Below are positions 26,900 through 36,353 of a stretch of DNA of 64,000 nucleotides, one piece after another; the stretch's first letter is position 1, and each line of letters starts with the position of its first letter. This stretch comes from Novosphingobium profundi (GTDB taxonomy: Bacteria > Pseudomonadota > Alphaproteobacteria > Sphingomonadales > Sphingomonadaceae). The notes beneath the pieces are model-generated. The model saw only the letters and a list, made by a program, of their open reading frames with translations, was not told the DNA's origin and made no database searches. Made by a program: the position numbers and the translations under genes. The stretch lies in the NCBI RefSeq assembly GCF_020524485.1, contig NZ_JAIVLF010000001.1:1364001-1428000 (forward strand), written 5' to 3'.

Positions 26900-28048
26900 T
26901 CAGCTGCGGGGCAGGGTCCCTTCCAGCTTGGCGATGATGGTCAGCATGATTTCGTCCGCGCCGCCGCCGATCGAGCTGAGGCGCCCGTCGCGGTAGAATT
27001 GCGAGACATAGTTGTCGGCGGTGTAGCCCATGCCGCCCCAGTACTGGAGGCAGGAATCGCTTACCTCGCGCATCAGCCGCCCGGACTTGAGCTTGGCCAT
27101 CGAAGCAAGCCGGGTCACCTCGTGGCCCGCCACGTATTCGGCAACGCCCCGGTAGGTCAGCGCGCGCAGCGCCTCAACCTCGCTGCGCAGTTCGGCAAGG
27201 CGGAAATGGATCGCCTGGTTGTCGAGCAGAGCCTTGCCGAAAACCTTGCGCTGGCGGGTGTATTCGATCGTCTCGTCGATCATGCGGTCGAGTGTACGCA
27301 GGTTACGCGCCGCGCCCCAGAGACGCTCTTCCTGGAACTGCTGCATCTGGTAGACGAAGCCCTTGCCCTCTTCGCCGATCAGGTTGCGCCGCGGGACGCG
27401 GACATCTTCGAAGAAGAGCTGTGCGGTGTCGGAAGAAAGCATGCCCATCTTGTCGATCTTGGTCCGGGCAATACCGGGCAGGTCGAGGGGCACGACGATC
27501 AGGCTCTTGTTGCGGTGGACCGCTCCTTCGCCGGTGTTGGCGAGCAGGCAGCACCAGTCGGCCTGCAGGCCGTTGGTGATCCACATTTTGGTTCCGTTGA
27601 TGATATAGTCGTCACCATCGATCCGCGCGGTGGTGCGTAGCGAGGCCACGTCCGATCCCGCGCCCGGCTCGCTCACCCCGATGCAGCCGACGCTCGTTCC
27701 GGCGATGGCGGGGGCGAGGTATTCGGCTTTGAGTTCGGTCGAGCCAAAGCGGGCAAGGGCGGGCGTGCACATGTCAGTCTGCACCCCGATGCCAAGCGGA
27801 ACGCCGCCGCAATTGGCTTCTCCAAGCGCCTCTGCCATCACCAGCGAATAAGTGAAGTCGAGGCCGAGACCGCCGAATTCTTCCTCGTACTTGATGCCCA
27901 GAAGGCCCAGTTCGCCCAGCTTGGGGAACAGCTCATGCGCGGGGAACATGCCGGCCCGTTCCCACTCGGCCACGTGAGGATTGATTTCCTCGCGCACGAA
28001 GCGCTCTACCGTCTCAGCCATCTGGCGGTGTTCGTTGGTCAGTATCAT
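26900..28048 (-). CDS. Acyl-CoA dehydrogenase
   Basis: A 382-residue ACAD with the FAD/substrate signature CIGVSEPGAGSDVASLRT and the C-terminal base segment GGGADEIMLTIIAKL. It is not a recent copy of the ACAD at 25720. The two may form a heteromer, as in steroid side-chain FadE pairs, or act on different chain lengths. The ATG at 28046-28048 overlaps the CoA-transferase stop (ATGA), so translation is coupled. Confidence 0.93.
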   Translation of the reverse strand: MILTNEHRQMAETVERFVREEINPHVAEWERAGMFPAHELFPKLGELGLLGIKYEEEFGGLGLDFTYSLVMAEALGEANCGGVPLGIGVQTDMCTPALARFGSTELKAEYLAPAIAGTSVGCIGVSEPGAGSDVASLRTTARIDGDDYIINGTKMWITNGLQADWCCLLANTGEGAVHRNKSLIVVPLDLPGIARTKIDKMGMLSSDTAQLFFEDVRVPRRNLIGEEGKGFVYQMQQFQEERLWGAARNLRTLDRMIDETIEYTRQRKVFGKALLDNQAIHFRLAELRSEVEALRALTYRGVAEYVAGHEVTRLASMAKLKSGRLMREVSDSCLQYWGGMGYTADNYVSQFYRDGRLSSIGGGADEIMLTIIAKLEGTLPRS

Positions 28049-29220
28049 GGCATCTGCTCCGGTTCGAGGCCGAGTTCGCGCGCGACACTGGCCGAATGTT
28101 CGCCGATCCTCGGCGCGTGGCGCACGTCCTCGGGGCATCCTGCGGAAAAGCGCACCGGGCCGCGCACTTCCCGATAGGTCCCCTCGCTGGGATGCTCCCG
28201 CTCGCGCAGCAGTCCCGACGCGGTCAGTTGTGGATCTTCGAGAAGGTCCTCGAGGGAATTGATCCGGCTTGCCGGAATGTTGTTCATGGCAAAGAGGTCG
28301 AGCCATTCCTGGGTGGTTCGCTCAGGCAGGCGCGAGGCAAGCGCGGTGTAGAGCCGGTCGGCGTTCTCCCGCCGCGACATGAGATCGGTCAGCCCGGGCT
28401 CTTCGAATATCTGCGTCATCTCAAGCAACTCGAAGAGGCGAATCCAGCGGTTGTCCTGATAGGGCGCGACGACGATATAGCCGTCCTTCGTCGGCAGCGG
28501 CTGACGGGTCGGGTCGAGCTGGCGGGTGTACCCGATCGAGCCGATCGGCGGTACGAAGGTTTCCTCGTAGAGGTGGTCGAGCAAGTTGAAGCTGACCAGC
28601 GACTCGAGCATCGGGACTTCGACCATCTGGCCCTCGCCGGTGCGCAGGCGGTGAATGATCGCGGCGAGCACGGCGTAGGCACCGTGCAGGCCCGAAACCT
28701 TGTCGGCCATTGCCATCGGCACGAAACGCGGGGCCGGATTGTCGTCGACCAGCGGCAACAGCGAGGCAATTCCCGAGGCGGCCTGGATGATGTCGTCATA
28801 AGCGGGCCGCCCGGCCATCGGGCCGCGCGTGTCGAAGCCGGTGCACTGGACATAGATGATGTCGGGGCGCAGGGCGCGGACGGTCTCATAGTCCAGCCGG
28901 GCACGTTCGGTGGCATCGGGACGGATGTTGTGGATCAGTACGTCGCTGGAGGCGATCAAGCGTTCGAGCGCGGCGCGTCCAGTGGCGCTCTTGATATCCC
29001 AGTCGACGGAGCGCTTACCCCTGTTCATGCGCATGTGCAGGCCGCCCATGAGCTTGGTGTGCGCCGACTTGCCGATGTTGCGCGAGGCATCCCCGCCGTG
29101 CGGCTCCACCTTGATCACGTCGGCGCCAAGATCGGCCAGGATCTGCGTGCAATAGGGGCCGAAGATCACGGTCGTCATGTCCGTGATCCTGATCCCCTCC
29201 AGAATGGCTTGTTGGGTCAT
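28045..29220 (-). CDS. CaiB/BaiF family (type III) CoA transferase
   Basis: A 391-residue formyl-CoA transferase/alpha-methylacyl-CoA racemase-type protein. The N-terminal CoA-binding segment is TTVIFGPYCTQILADLGADVIKVEPHGGDASR and the catalytic-type Asp lies in the QAASGIASL region. It moves CoA between carboxylic acids or racemises 2-methylacyl-CoA. The ATG at 29218-29220 is chosen at the conserved N-terminus. First gene of the - strand unit, divergent from the LuxR regulator. Confidence 0.92.
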   Translation of the reverse strand: MTQQAILEGIRITDMTTVIFGPYCTQILADLGADVIKVEPHGGDASRNIGKSAHTKLMGGLHMRMNRGKRSVDWDIKSATGRAALERLIASSDVLIHNIRPDATERARLDYETVRALRPDIIYVQCTGFDTRGPMAGRPAYDDIIQAASGIASLLPLVDDNPAPRFVPMAMADKVSGLHGAYAVLAAIIHRLRTGEGQMVEVPMLESLVSFNLLDHLYEETFVPPIGSIGYTRQLDPTRQPLPTKDGYIVVAPYQDNRWIRLFELLEMTQIFEEPGLTDLMSRRENADRLYTALASRLPERTTQEWLDLFAMNNIPASRINSLEDLLEDPQLTASGLLREREHPSEGTYREVRGPVRFSAGCPEDVRHAPRIGEHSASVARELGLEPEQMP

Positions 29221-29415
29221 GTCCGAGCCGGTCCTTTCGATCCGCTTCTCTGCGTGAGTGCCTGGTTGTCGCTGCGCGGCCCTGCACGCACGATGGAGGC
29301 GAGTTGGACGGACATGCGAAGGGACCTCGTGGCCCGCTGTCTCCTCTTCCCATCGATGCGCGCCGGTGGTCCGCACGGTCTTGAACATGCTGATCGCCGC
29401 TCTTCGGATCGGCTG

Positions 29416-29435
29416 CCCCCTCCTTTGGGAGGGGG
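29416..29435. repeat. G/C palindrome, copy 1 (upstream of LuxR)
   Basis: CCCCCTCC (29416-29423) and GGAGGGGG (29428-29435) form a perfect 8-bp inverted repeat around TTTG. It lies 67 nt before the LuxR start, in a divergent promoter region, so it is not a terminator. Related copies lie at 36278, 45427, 48660 and 52749. Confidence 0.7.
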
Positions 29436-29502
29436 AGTGTCTTGCCAATGGCGAATAAGTAGATGCAAATAGAGCGCTAGAACATGCGATTGGGAGAGTA
29501 CG

Positions 29503-31905
29503 ATGCGGATCGAGGCCGAGTTGCGCCCTGCGTCAAACAGAAGTGCCCTGGACAAGCTTGCGAAGGCGCGGGCGCCGCTGGTCGTCGTCGCGGCGCCCGC
29601 AGGCTATGGCAAGTCGGCTCTGCTTCGTTCCTATGCGGACCAACTGGGAATGCGGTTCGAGGGCTCCGAAACGCGCGACTTCGGCATCCGTATTCTCGAC
29701 GATGGCAGCCGTCTCGACGAAGCGAGGGTTCACGCGCTGATCCGCGAGGGAGAGGCGCAGGGGCGCGTCGTGATCGCCACGCGCAACCTCCCGCCGGTCG
29801 ACTGGCTCTCGCTTCAAATGCGCGGCAAGGCGCAGGTCATCGACGTCGAGGACCTGCGCCTGGGGCTGCACGAGACCATCGGGTTGCTGGGGGAGGACGC
29901 CTCCGGCAACAGCGCCATCGCGCGCCGGCTGCATCTCGAGACCGCGGGTTGGCCTGCCGCTGCGTTGGCAGGTGCCGAGATTTTGCGATCACGCGATCGC
30001 CGGAGCGATCCGACGGCCCCCTTCCTGCAGGGGGCGGCGGGCCGAGGTTTCTTTCGTACCTTCGTCGAGGAGGCGGTGCCCGACGATATTGTCGCATTTC
30101 TCGCGCGCTGTGCGGTCTTCGACATTTTGTCCAAAGACCTTGTCGAGCTTGCCTTTGGGGCAACAGGGGCGGACAATTTCCTGCGCTGTCGTGACGAGTA
30201 CATGCTCTTTGTGCCGAGCGAACGCGAGGGTTTCCTGGCCCTTGCGCCGGTGCTGCGGCGCCACCTGACCCGCGTCCATCCCATCCCGCCCGAAGACGAT
30301 GCGGCCGCGCTGCTGGCCTCGATCGCCTGGCACGAAGCGGAGGGGCTCGAGGACCTGGCGATCGACTATCTACTGCGCATGGACCGGCCCGAAGAGGCCG
30401 CGCAGCTCCTGGCGCGGCACGCTCCGCGCATCCGTCGCCAACAGGGCGATAGCCCCAAGATGCTGGGATGGCTTGAGAGGATCGAACAGAAGGGGGCTCT
30501 TCTGGGGCACGAGTTGCAGTTGTGGCATGTGCGCGCATTGGCCTTCTCGATGCGGCTCGACGAGGCTGAGGCGCGGCTCGAGCGCATCGTGCCGCATCTC
30601 GGCGCGGGCGCGGATGCCGAGCAGGCCTTCGCCGAGCGCCTGCGGATCACGGTTGCCGCACGGCGCGGCAATGCGGCGTTGACCCGCCAGCTTTCGCAGG
30701 ACTGGCTGGACCGCTGGGCCAACGAGGACGCGCTGCAGGCGGCCGGGGTCGCGATCATGTATGCGCTGGCGCACGGCTATGCTTTCGACGAACGAGCCTG
30801 CCGCCGCATGTTGCTGATGGCACGTCACTATTCGACGCAATCCGCGAACGAGGCGGGCAACATCTGGTCTATGGGGATCGAGGCCCTGACCGAACTCGAT
30901 GCAGGTCGGGCGCAATTGGCGCTGGACATCATCGAGCGTGCCGAAAGCCATGCGCAGATCGCCTGCGGGCGCAACGCGACCGTTTCCAAGATGCTTGCGC
31001 TCATCTCGGCGACTGTCCAGCTTGAGCTCAACAATCTCGACGCGGTGAAGGGCTCTCTGGAACATGGTTATGCGACCAGCAGCTATGGATTGCCACGCCT
31101 CCATATTGCTGCACAGGAAGCGATGACGGCCTATGTCGAGCACAGCGAGGGCATCAATGCCGCGCTGCTCGCGGTGCATCAGGACGGCATCCATGGCTGG
31201 TTCTATTCGCACATGGGCCAGTTGCTGGGGGTGCGCATGCTGATCCGCTCCGGACGCATCGAGGAGGCCGCCGCACGGTTCGACGCGGTACGCGATGCCA
31301 TGGCGTGTCGGATGGATCATCGCATGCAGCTCGACTTCCAGGGCGTCGAAGCATGGCTGTGCTTTGCCAACGGCGATGCTGGCGCGGCGCGGGAATTGCT
31401 TCTCCCTCTGATCGACTTTGCCGAACTGCACGGCCAGCGGCGCTGGATGACTTCGCTCATGTTGCTGCGCGCCGCCTGCGAGTGGAGTCTGGGCGAACTT
31501 GGCATCGCCCGCCGCTGTTTCTCACGCGCCATCGCGGTGGCCGCATCGGGGCAGCTTGTGCGCACCGTGCTCGATCTGGAGTGGGCGCTGCGCGAGATGA
31601 TCGCGCACATGGTGGTGGATGACCAGATCAGCACACAGTCGAGCCGCTTCATGGTCAGCATGATGGAGCGAATGGGCATGGAGCCGCCCAGCGACGCCGA
31701 GGATGCGCCGGTCGAAAGGCTGACCGCGCGCGAGGCCGAAGTCCTGGTAGCGCTTGATAGCGGCATGATTGCCCGCGACATTGCCGACCGGCTCGACGTC
31801 TCGCTGTGCACGCTCAAGTGGCACATCAAGAACATCTACGGAAAGCTCGGGGTTCGCAACCGGACTGGGGCGATAACCGTGGCTCGCCGGTTCGGCCTCA
31901 TCTAG
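29503..31905 (+). CDS. MalT-type LuxR-family ATP-dependent regulator
   Basis: An 800-residue large LuxR (LAL/MalT-like) regulator. The N-terminal STAND-type ATPase has a Walker A at residues 31-38 (APAGYGKS), a Walker B-like LDDG follows, then a long helical TPR-like sensor (about 350-700), and a C-terminal LuxR helix-turn-helix (ERLTAREAEVLVALDSG... TLKWHIKNIYGKLGVRNRT, about 738-800). Such proteins bind an inducer, oligomerise with ATP and activate transcription at G-rich direct or inverted sites. ATG 29503 follows GGGAGAG. It sits centrally in the acyl-CoA cluster and is the best candidate for its activator. Confidence 0.92.
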   Translation: MRIEAELRPASNRSALDKLAKARAPLVVVAAPAGYGKSALLRSYADQLGMRFEGSETRDFGIRILDDGSRLDEARVHALIREGEAQGRVVIATRNLPPVDWLSLQMRGKAQVIDVEDLRLGLHETIGLLGEDASGNSAIARRLHLETAGWPAAALAGAEILRSRDRRSDPTAPFLQGAAGRGFFRTFVEEAVPDDIVAFLARCAVFDILSKDLVELAFGATGADNFLRCRDEYMLFVPSEREGFLALAPVLRRHLTRVHPIPPEDDAAALLASIAWHEAEGLEDLAIDYLLRMDRPEEAAQLLARHAPRIRRQQGDSPKMLGWLERIEQKGALLGHELQLWHVRALAFSMRLDEAEARLERIVPHLGAGADAEQAFAERLRITVAARRGNAALTRQLSQDWLDRWANEDALQAAGVAIMYALAHGYAFDERACRRMLLMARHYSTQSANEAGNIWSMGIEALTELDAGRAQLALDIIERAESHAQIACGRNATVSKMLALISATVQLELNNLDAVKGSLEHGYATSSYGLPRLHIAAQEAMTAYVEHSEGINAALLAVHQDGIHGWFYSHMGQLLGVRMLIRSGRIEEAAARFDAVRDAMACRMDHRMQLDFQGVEAWLCFANGDAGAARELLLPLIDFAELHGQRRWMTSLMLLRAACEWSLGELGIARRCFSRAIAVAASGQLVRTVLDLEWALREMIAHMVVDDQISTQSSRFMVSMMERMGMEPPSDAEDAPVERLTAREAEVLVALDSGMIARDIADRLDVSLCTLKWHIKNIYGKLGVRNRTGAITVARRFGLI

Positions 31906-31941
31906 GCGGCCACGGGCCGCACTTGCGGAAGGAACGCAAAA

Positions 31942-32763
31942 ATGTCCCCATCTCCTGCATCCTCCGGGCCTGAAGCTTCGGGCCAGGTACGTGTCGCGCG
32001 TGAGGCGAACGTGGCGATTATAACGCTCAACCGCCCCGAAGCGATGAACGCCGTCACCGCCGATCTCGCGCTGCGGGTCGGCGAGGCGCTCGAGGCGGCC
32101 GAGCACGATCCCGACGTGCGCTGCATCGTTGTGACCGGCGCCGGCGGACGCGCCTTTTGTGCGGGGATGGACCTCAAGGCCGCCGCGCGCGGCGAGCGGC
32201 CCGTGCCACCGGGCGAGCGTGAGGCCTGGGGCTTTGCCGGCATCGTCTCGCACCCGGTTTCCAAGCCGCTCATTGCCGCGGTTAACGGCTTCGCGGTGGG
32301 CGGCGGCACCGAGATCGTGCTGGCCTGCGACATCGCCCTTGCCGCACAGAACGCGAAGTTCGGCCTTCCCGAAGTCAAGCGTGGCATCCTTGCCGCGGCG
32401 GGCGGGGCGTTTCGGCTGCCGCGTGCCATCGGCTCGAAGGCGGCGATGGAGCTGCTGCTCACGGGGGCGGTGATCGATGCCAACAGGGCGCAGGAACTGG
32501 GTCTGATCAACCGCGTGGTTCCTTTCGAAAGCCTGATGGACGAAGCGCTCGCGATAGCCAAGACAATCGCGGCCAATGCACCGATGGCCGTGCAGGCGAC
32601 CAAGCGCATCGCGCGCGGTTATAGCGAGATGGAGGTTCCCGACGAGACGGCGGCTTGGGCGCTCTCGCATCGGGAGATGGCCGCGGTGCGCGCGAGTGAG
32701 GATGCCCGCGAGGGCGCGCTGGCCTTTGCCGAGAAGCGCGCGCCGGTCTGGAAGGGGCGCTGA
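31942..32763 (+). CDS. Enoyl-CoA hydratase/isomerase family protein
   Basis: A 273-residue crotonase-fold enzyme. The oxyanion-hole segments are AFCAGMDLKAAARG and FAVGGGTEIVLACD, and FGLPEVKRGILAAAGG carries the usual catalytic-loop Glu position. It hydrates 2-enoyl-CoA or isomerises double bonds. It follows the LuxR gene by 36 bp and precedes the thiolase-like gene by 1 bp, forming a tight unit. Confidence 0.92.
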   Translation: MSPSPASSGPEASGQVRVAREANVAIITLNRPEAMNAVTADLALRVGEALEAAEHDPDVRCIVVTGAGGRAFCAGMDLKAAARGERPVPPGEREAWGFAGIVSHPVSKPLIAAVNGFAVGGGTEIVLACDIALAAQNAKFGLPEVKRGILAAAGGAFRLPRAIGSKAAMELLLTGAVIDANRAQELGLINRVVPFESLMDEALAIAKTIAANAPMAVQATKRIARGYSEMEVPDETAAWALSHREMAAVRASEDAREGALAFAEKRAPVWKGR

Positions 32764-32764
32764 A

Positions 32765-34318
32765 ATGGCCAATTCCGTTCCTGGGGTGGACGATCGCACC
32801 CCGGTTCTGATCGGGGTCGGACAAAGCGTCGACCGGATCGAGGCCGAGAGCTATCACGCCTGGTCGGGTGTCGAGCTTGCCGTCGAGGCGGCGCGCGGGG
32901 CCTTTATCGATGCCGGGCTTGATCCCGCTCTCGCATCGGGACTGGATGTGCTGGCGACGACGCGCACGTTCGAGGATACACTTGGACTGCCCGCGCCCTT
33001 CGGGAAGTCTTCCAATTACCCCCGCTCGGTGGCCCTGCGGCTGGGAGCCGACCCGAAGCGCGCGGTCTGGGAGAAGGCGGGCGGCAACACGCCGCAGGAT
33101 CTGGTGGGCGAGTTTTGCGCTGAGATTGCCAGAGGTGCGGCAGATTTCGTGCTGCTGGCGGGCGGGGAGGCCATATCGACCGTTCGCCAAGCCCAGAAGG
33201 CCGGAGCGCAGCTTGATTTTTCCGAAGCTCCCGAAGGATCGGTCGAGGACCGGGGGGCGGGGCTTGAAGGCTGGCGCGATCCCCTGGCCGCGCGCCACGG
33301 GATGGCCAGCCCGACGCTCGCCTACGCGCTGGCCGAAAATGCGCGGCGCGCGCGGCGAGGCGAAAGTCGCGCCGACTATGCAGCGGCGATGGGCCGGATC
33401 TTCGCGCCGTTCCTGCCGGTCGCGCGAAACAATCCGTATTCGGCTGCGGCGGTGGACAACGTCGATGCCACGCGCCTTGGCGAGGCGCACGCGCACAACC
33501 GCTGGATCGCCGATCCCTATACGCTTCATCTCGTGGCGCGCGATCTCGTCAACCAGGGAGCGGCGGTGCTGCTTGCCTCGCGAGGCCGCGCGCGCGCGCT
33601 GGGCGTGCCCGAGGCGGCGATGGTCTATCTTCACGGGCATGCGCGCGCGGTGGAGAAATCGCTGCTGGCGCGTCCCGACATGGGGGCGGCGCCATCGGCG
33701 ATCGCTGCGTGCCACACCGCTCTGGCGCAGGCGGAGCTGAGCGTCGATGCGGTCGGCGCGTTCGACTTCTACAGCTGCTTCCCGATTGCAGTGGCCAACG
33801 CCGCGACGGATGGGCTGGGCCTTTCTCCCGAGGATGCGCGCGGCCTGACGCTGACCGGTGGGCTTCCCTATTTCGGCGGACCGGGCAACGGCTATTCGCT
33901 CCACGCCATTGCCGAAGCGGTCGCCTTCGCGCGCCGCGATGCCGGGCGTTTCGCGCTCGTCGGGGCCAACGGCGGCTATCTCTCCAAGTACAGCGTTGGC
34001 CTGTACAGCACGGTCCCGCGCGGATGGACACAACCCGACAGCGCGCCGTTGCAGGCCGCGCTCGACGCGGACCCCGGCATTGCCCCCCTCGAGAGCTATT
34101 CGGGCGAGGCGCAGGTCGAGACGTACTCGGTCCAGCACGACCGCAAGGGCCCGGCCTACGCGCTCGTCGTTGCCCGCACCGCGCAAGGGGAACGCCTCAT
34201 CGCGCGCAGCCCGACCGAGGCGCGCGAAACGGCACAGGATGCGCATGAAAACGATGCGCTTGGCCGCACGGTCACGGTGACGTGCGAGGACGGGATGAAC
34301 ACGTTCGCCTTTGCGTGA
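32765..34318 (+). CDS. Thiolase-like protein (TLP1 type) lacking thiolase cysteines
   Basis: A 517-residue thiolase-fold protein with an extra C-terminal domain of about 100 residues (SYSGEAQVETYSV to the end), the layout of type-1 thiolase-like proteins. DFYSCFPIAVANAATDGLG and GGLPYFGGPGNGYSLHAIAEA are typical. The nucleophilic Cys of true thiolases is absent (the segment reads GGNTPQDLVGEFCAEIARG) and the C-terminal CxG is GANGG. It may bind acyl-CoA or catalyse a retro-aldol or lyase step rather than thiolysis. Starts 1 bp after the hydratase stop. Confidence 0.85.
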   Translation: MANSVPGVDDRTPVLIGVGQSVDRIEAESYHAWSGVELAVEAARGAFIDAGLDPALASGLDVLATTRTFEDTLGLPAPFGKSSNYPRSVALRLGADPKRAVWEKAGGNTPQDLVGEFCAEIARGAADFVLLAGGEAISTVRQAQKAGAQLDFSEAPEGSVEDRGAGLEGWRDPLAARHGMASPTLAYALAENARRARRGESRADYAAAMGRIFAPFLPVARNNPYSAAAVDNVDATRLGEAHAHNRWIADPYTLHLVARDLVNQGAAVLLASRGRARALGVPEAAMVYLHGHARAVEKSLLARPDMGAAPSAIAACHTALAQAELSVDAVGAFDFYSCFPIAVANAATDGLGLSPEDARGLTLTGGLPYFGGPGNGYSLHAIAEAVAFARRDAGRFALVGANGGYLSKYSVGLYSTVPRGWTQPDSAPLQAALDADPGIAPLESYSGEAQVETYSVQHDRKGPAYALVVARTAQGERLIARSPTEARETAQDAHENDALGRTVTVTCEDGMNTFAFA

Positions 34319-34355
34319 CGGCCACGCGCCATCCCAAAACTGTCAAAGCCCGTGA

Positions 34356-34393
34356 ACGATGGAGCCGGGGGTCTGTGCCCGCGGCTCCATCGT
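34356..34393. terminator. Bidirectional hairpin terminator
   Basis: ACGATGGAGCCG (34356-34367) and CGGCTCCATCGT (34382-34393) form a perfect 12-bp stem with a 14-nt loop. It lies between the converging thiolase-like gene and the GST gene and could stop transcription from both sides. Confidence 0.7.
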
Positions 34394-34436
34394 CGTGCGC
34401 TTCGCGAACTAGGGAGAGAGCATCGCGAAGCGTACT

Positions 34437-35054
34437 TTATTGTCCGACCTGCCGGGCGAGGGCGCGCTGGCAGCCCTCGCGCTGGGCAAGGCGCTCGAGA
34501 TAATCGTGCTGGGCCGGGCTGAGGACGTCGTCGATCCCGATCCTGCGCGCGAGCATCAGCGCGTACCCGGTCGATATGTCGGCGATCGTGAAGGCATCGC
34601 CCGCGACGTAGGCCCCGCGCAGCAATTGCGTGTCGAGCCAGCGCAGGCGCGACCGGAAGAACAGGCGATAGTCCTCGGCCGCCTGCGGCAGGCGCCGTTC
34701 GGTCGGCTCGAAGCGCGAATAGCGAAGATAGACCGCCTGGGGAAAGGTGAGCGTTGCCTCGCCGTAGTGGAGCGCGTTGAGATAGTCTCCAAAGCGCGCA
34801 TCGCCCGGCGCAACGGCAAGTCCGGCTTCGGGGTGGCGCTCGGCAAGGTACTGGCAGATCGCGGACGATTCGGTCATCCGCGTGTCCCCGTCGAGGAACA
34901 GGGGGACTGTCCCCATCGGATTTTCGTCCTTGAACGAGGGCGTCGTCGCTCTGGGCGGGAAGGGCATCATCACGAGTTCGTAGGACGCGCCCACTTCCTC
35001 CAGCGCCCAGAGGGCGCGGAAGGAGCGGGTGTGATCGGAATGGTAAAGCTTCAT
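34437..35054 (-). CDS. Glutathione S-transferase
   Basis: A 205-residue cytosolic GST. The thioredoxin-fold N-terminal domain is MKLYHSDHTRSFRALWALEEVG with the candidate catalytic Ser in TRSFRAL, followed by the glutathione-binding GTVPLFLDGD and TESSAICQYLAERH. A helical C-terminal domain follows. It would conjugate glutathione to an electrophile or cleave a thioether. The ATG at 35052-35054 is the conserved start. It lies 4 bp after the zinc alcohol dehydrogenase, so the two are co-transcribed. Confidence 0.92.
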   Translation of the reverse strand: MKLYHSDHTRSFRALWALEEVGASYELVMMPFPPRATTPSFKDENPMGTVPLFLDGDTRMTESSAICQYLAERHPEAGLAVAPGDARFGDYLNALHYGEATLTFPQAVYLRYSRFEPTERRLPQAAEDYRLFFRSRLRWLDTQLLRGAYVAGDAFTIADISTGYALMLARRIGIDDVLSPAQHDYLERLAQREGCQRALARQVGQ

Positions 35055-35058
35055 CGCA

Positions 35059-36198
35059 TCATCCCTTCGCGTTGTTTGCTGCGGGCTCTTCGTCGTCGGG
35101 AATGAGCACGACCTTGATGCATTCACCGCGGGCCTGCGCGGCAATGGCCTCGTTGATCTGCGAGAGCGGGAAGGTCTGGATCAGGCGATCAAAGGGGAAC
35201 CGGCCCGCATCGCGCAGAGCGATGAGTTCGGGGATGAAGGTCGTCTGGTCGCTGTCGCCCTCGACGACGCCGATCACGCGGTGGCCCCGCAGCATCGTGC
35301 GCGAAAGCGGAAGCGGGATCGTCGCGGTGGCATCGTGGGGGACGCCCAGCAGCGCCAGTGTTCCGTGCACCGCGAGCGAATCGAGGGCCGCCGCCGCGAC
35401 GTCGGGGCGGCCGGTGGTGTCGACGATATAGTCCGCGCCGCCCGGAAGCTGCGCCAGAATCTGCTCGGACAAGGGGCCAGCCAGAGGGTCGATGGTGGCG
35501 CTGGCACCCAGTTCCATAGCCAGTTCACGCCGCTCCGCCATCGGTTCGACCAGAACGATCTTCGCGCAATCCTGAACCGAGCCGGCCATCAGCGCCGAAA
35601 GCCCGACCGATCCGCCACCGACGACGACGAGGCTGGAGCCGGGCGTGCAGGCCAGAGCGCGCATGACCGCGCCCGCGCCGGTCTGGATGCCACAGCCCAG
35701 TGGACCAAGAAGCGCGAGGTCGAGCGGTGTTTCGGGCACTTTCACGAGATTGCCGGCCCGCACGACCGCGTGGCGGGCAAAGGAGGACTGGCCGAAGAAG
35801 TGCGAGGCGACTTTGGTGTCGCCCCGGCGGTAGGCGGTGGTTCCGTCACGCCGCGAGCCGATGAAATTGAGAGGCGCGAAATCCGCGCAATAGCCCGGCA
35901 GGCCTTCGTCGCAGCGCGGGCACGCATCGCAGCTCGAAAAGCCCAGAATGACGGCATCGCCGGTTGCAAAACCGGAGACCCCGCCCCCCACCGAGACAAC
36001 GATTCCGGCGCCTTCATGGCCTAGGACCGCCGGCATGGGGTAGGGGCGATGCCCTTCGGCAAAGACGAGGTCGGAATGGCACAGGCCCACGCCTTCGATC
36101 CGCACGATCACCTCATCGTCGCGGGGGTCTTCGACCGTCACGTCCTGCACGACGAAATCGCCGCCAGCCTTTTCGAGCACCGCTGCGCGCGTTTGCAT
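35059..36198 (-). CDS. Zinc-dependent alcohol dehydrogenase (MDR)
   Basis: A 379-residue medium-chain dehydrogenase of the aryl/class III alcohol dehydrogenase type. Catalytic-zinc ligands are in GLCHSDL and GHEGAGIV, the structural-zinc cysteines in CDACPRCDEGLPGYC, and the NAD motif is VVGGGSVGLSAL. It oxidises a primary alcohol to an aldehyde with NAD. It diverges from an ALDH gene at 36354, which could carry the aldehyde on to the acid. The ATG at 36196-36198 is the conserved N-terminus. Confidence 0.92.
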   Translation of the reverse strand: MQTRAAVLEKAGGDFVVQDVTVEDPRDDEVIVRIEGVGLCHSDLVFAEGHRPYPMPAVLGHEGAGIVVSVGGGVSGFATGDAVILGFSSCDACPRCDEGLPGYCADFAPLNFIGSRRDGTTAYRRGDTKVASHFFGQSSFARHAVVRAGNLVKVPETPLDLALLGPLGCGIQTGAGAVMRALACTPGSSLVVVGGGSVGLSALMAGSVQDCAKIVLVEPMAERRELAMELGASATIDPLAGPLSEQILAQLPGGADYIVDTTGRPDVAAAALDSLAVHGTLALLGVPHDATATIPLPLSRTMLRGHRVIGVVEGDSDQTTFIPELIALRDAGRFPFDRLIQTFPLSQINEAIAAQARGECIKVVLIPDDEEPAANNAKG

Positions 36199-36277
36199 GA
36201 ACCTCTCTCCTTCGTGTCGGGCCTCGCCGCCCTGTCTTGCTTGCCCCGACGGCCTATCGCTTCGCATCCTTCGCTTA

Positions 36278-36296
36278 CCCCTCCTTTGGGATGGGG
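36278..36296. repeat. G/C palindrome, copy 2 (upstream of ALDH)
   Basis: CCCCTCCTTTGGGATGGGG is an imperfect copy of the element at 29416. It lies between the divergent alcohol dehydrogenase (start 36198) and ALDH (start 36354), 57 nt before the ALDH start. Confidence 0.6.
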
Positions 36297-36353
36297 CATG
36301 GCGGGATGGTGAGGGGCTTAAACACGGCAAACGCAAAGAAAAGGGCGAGGACC

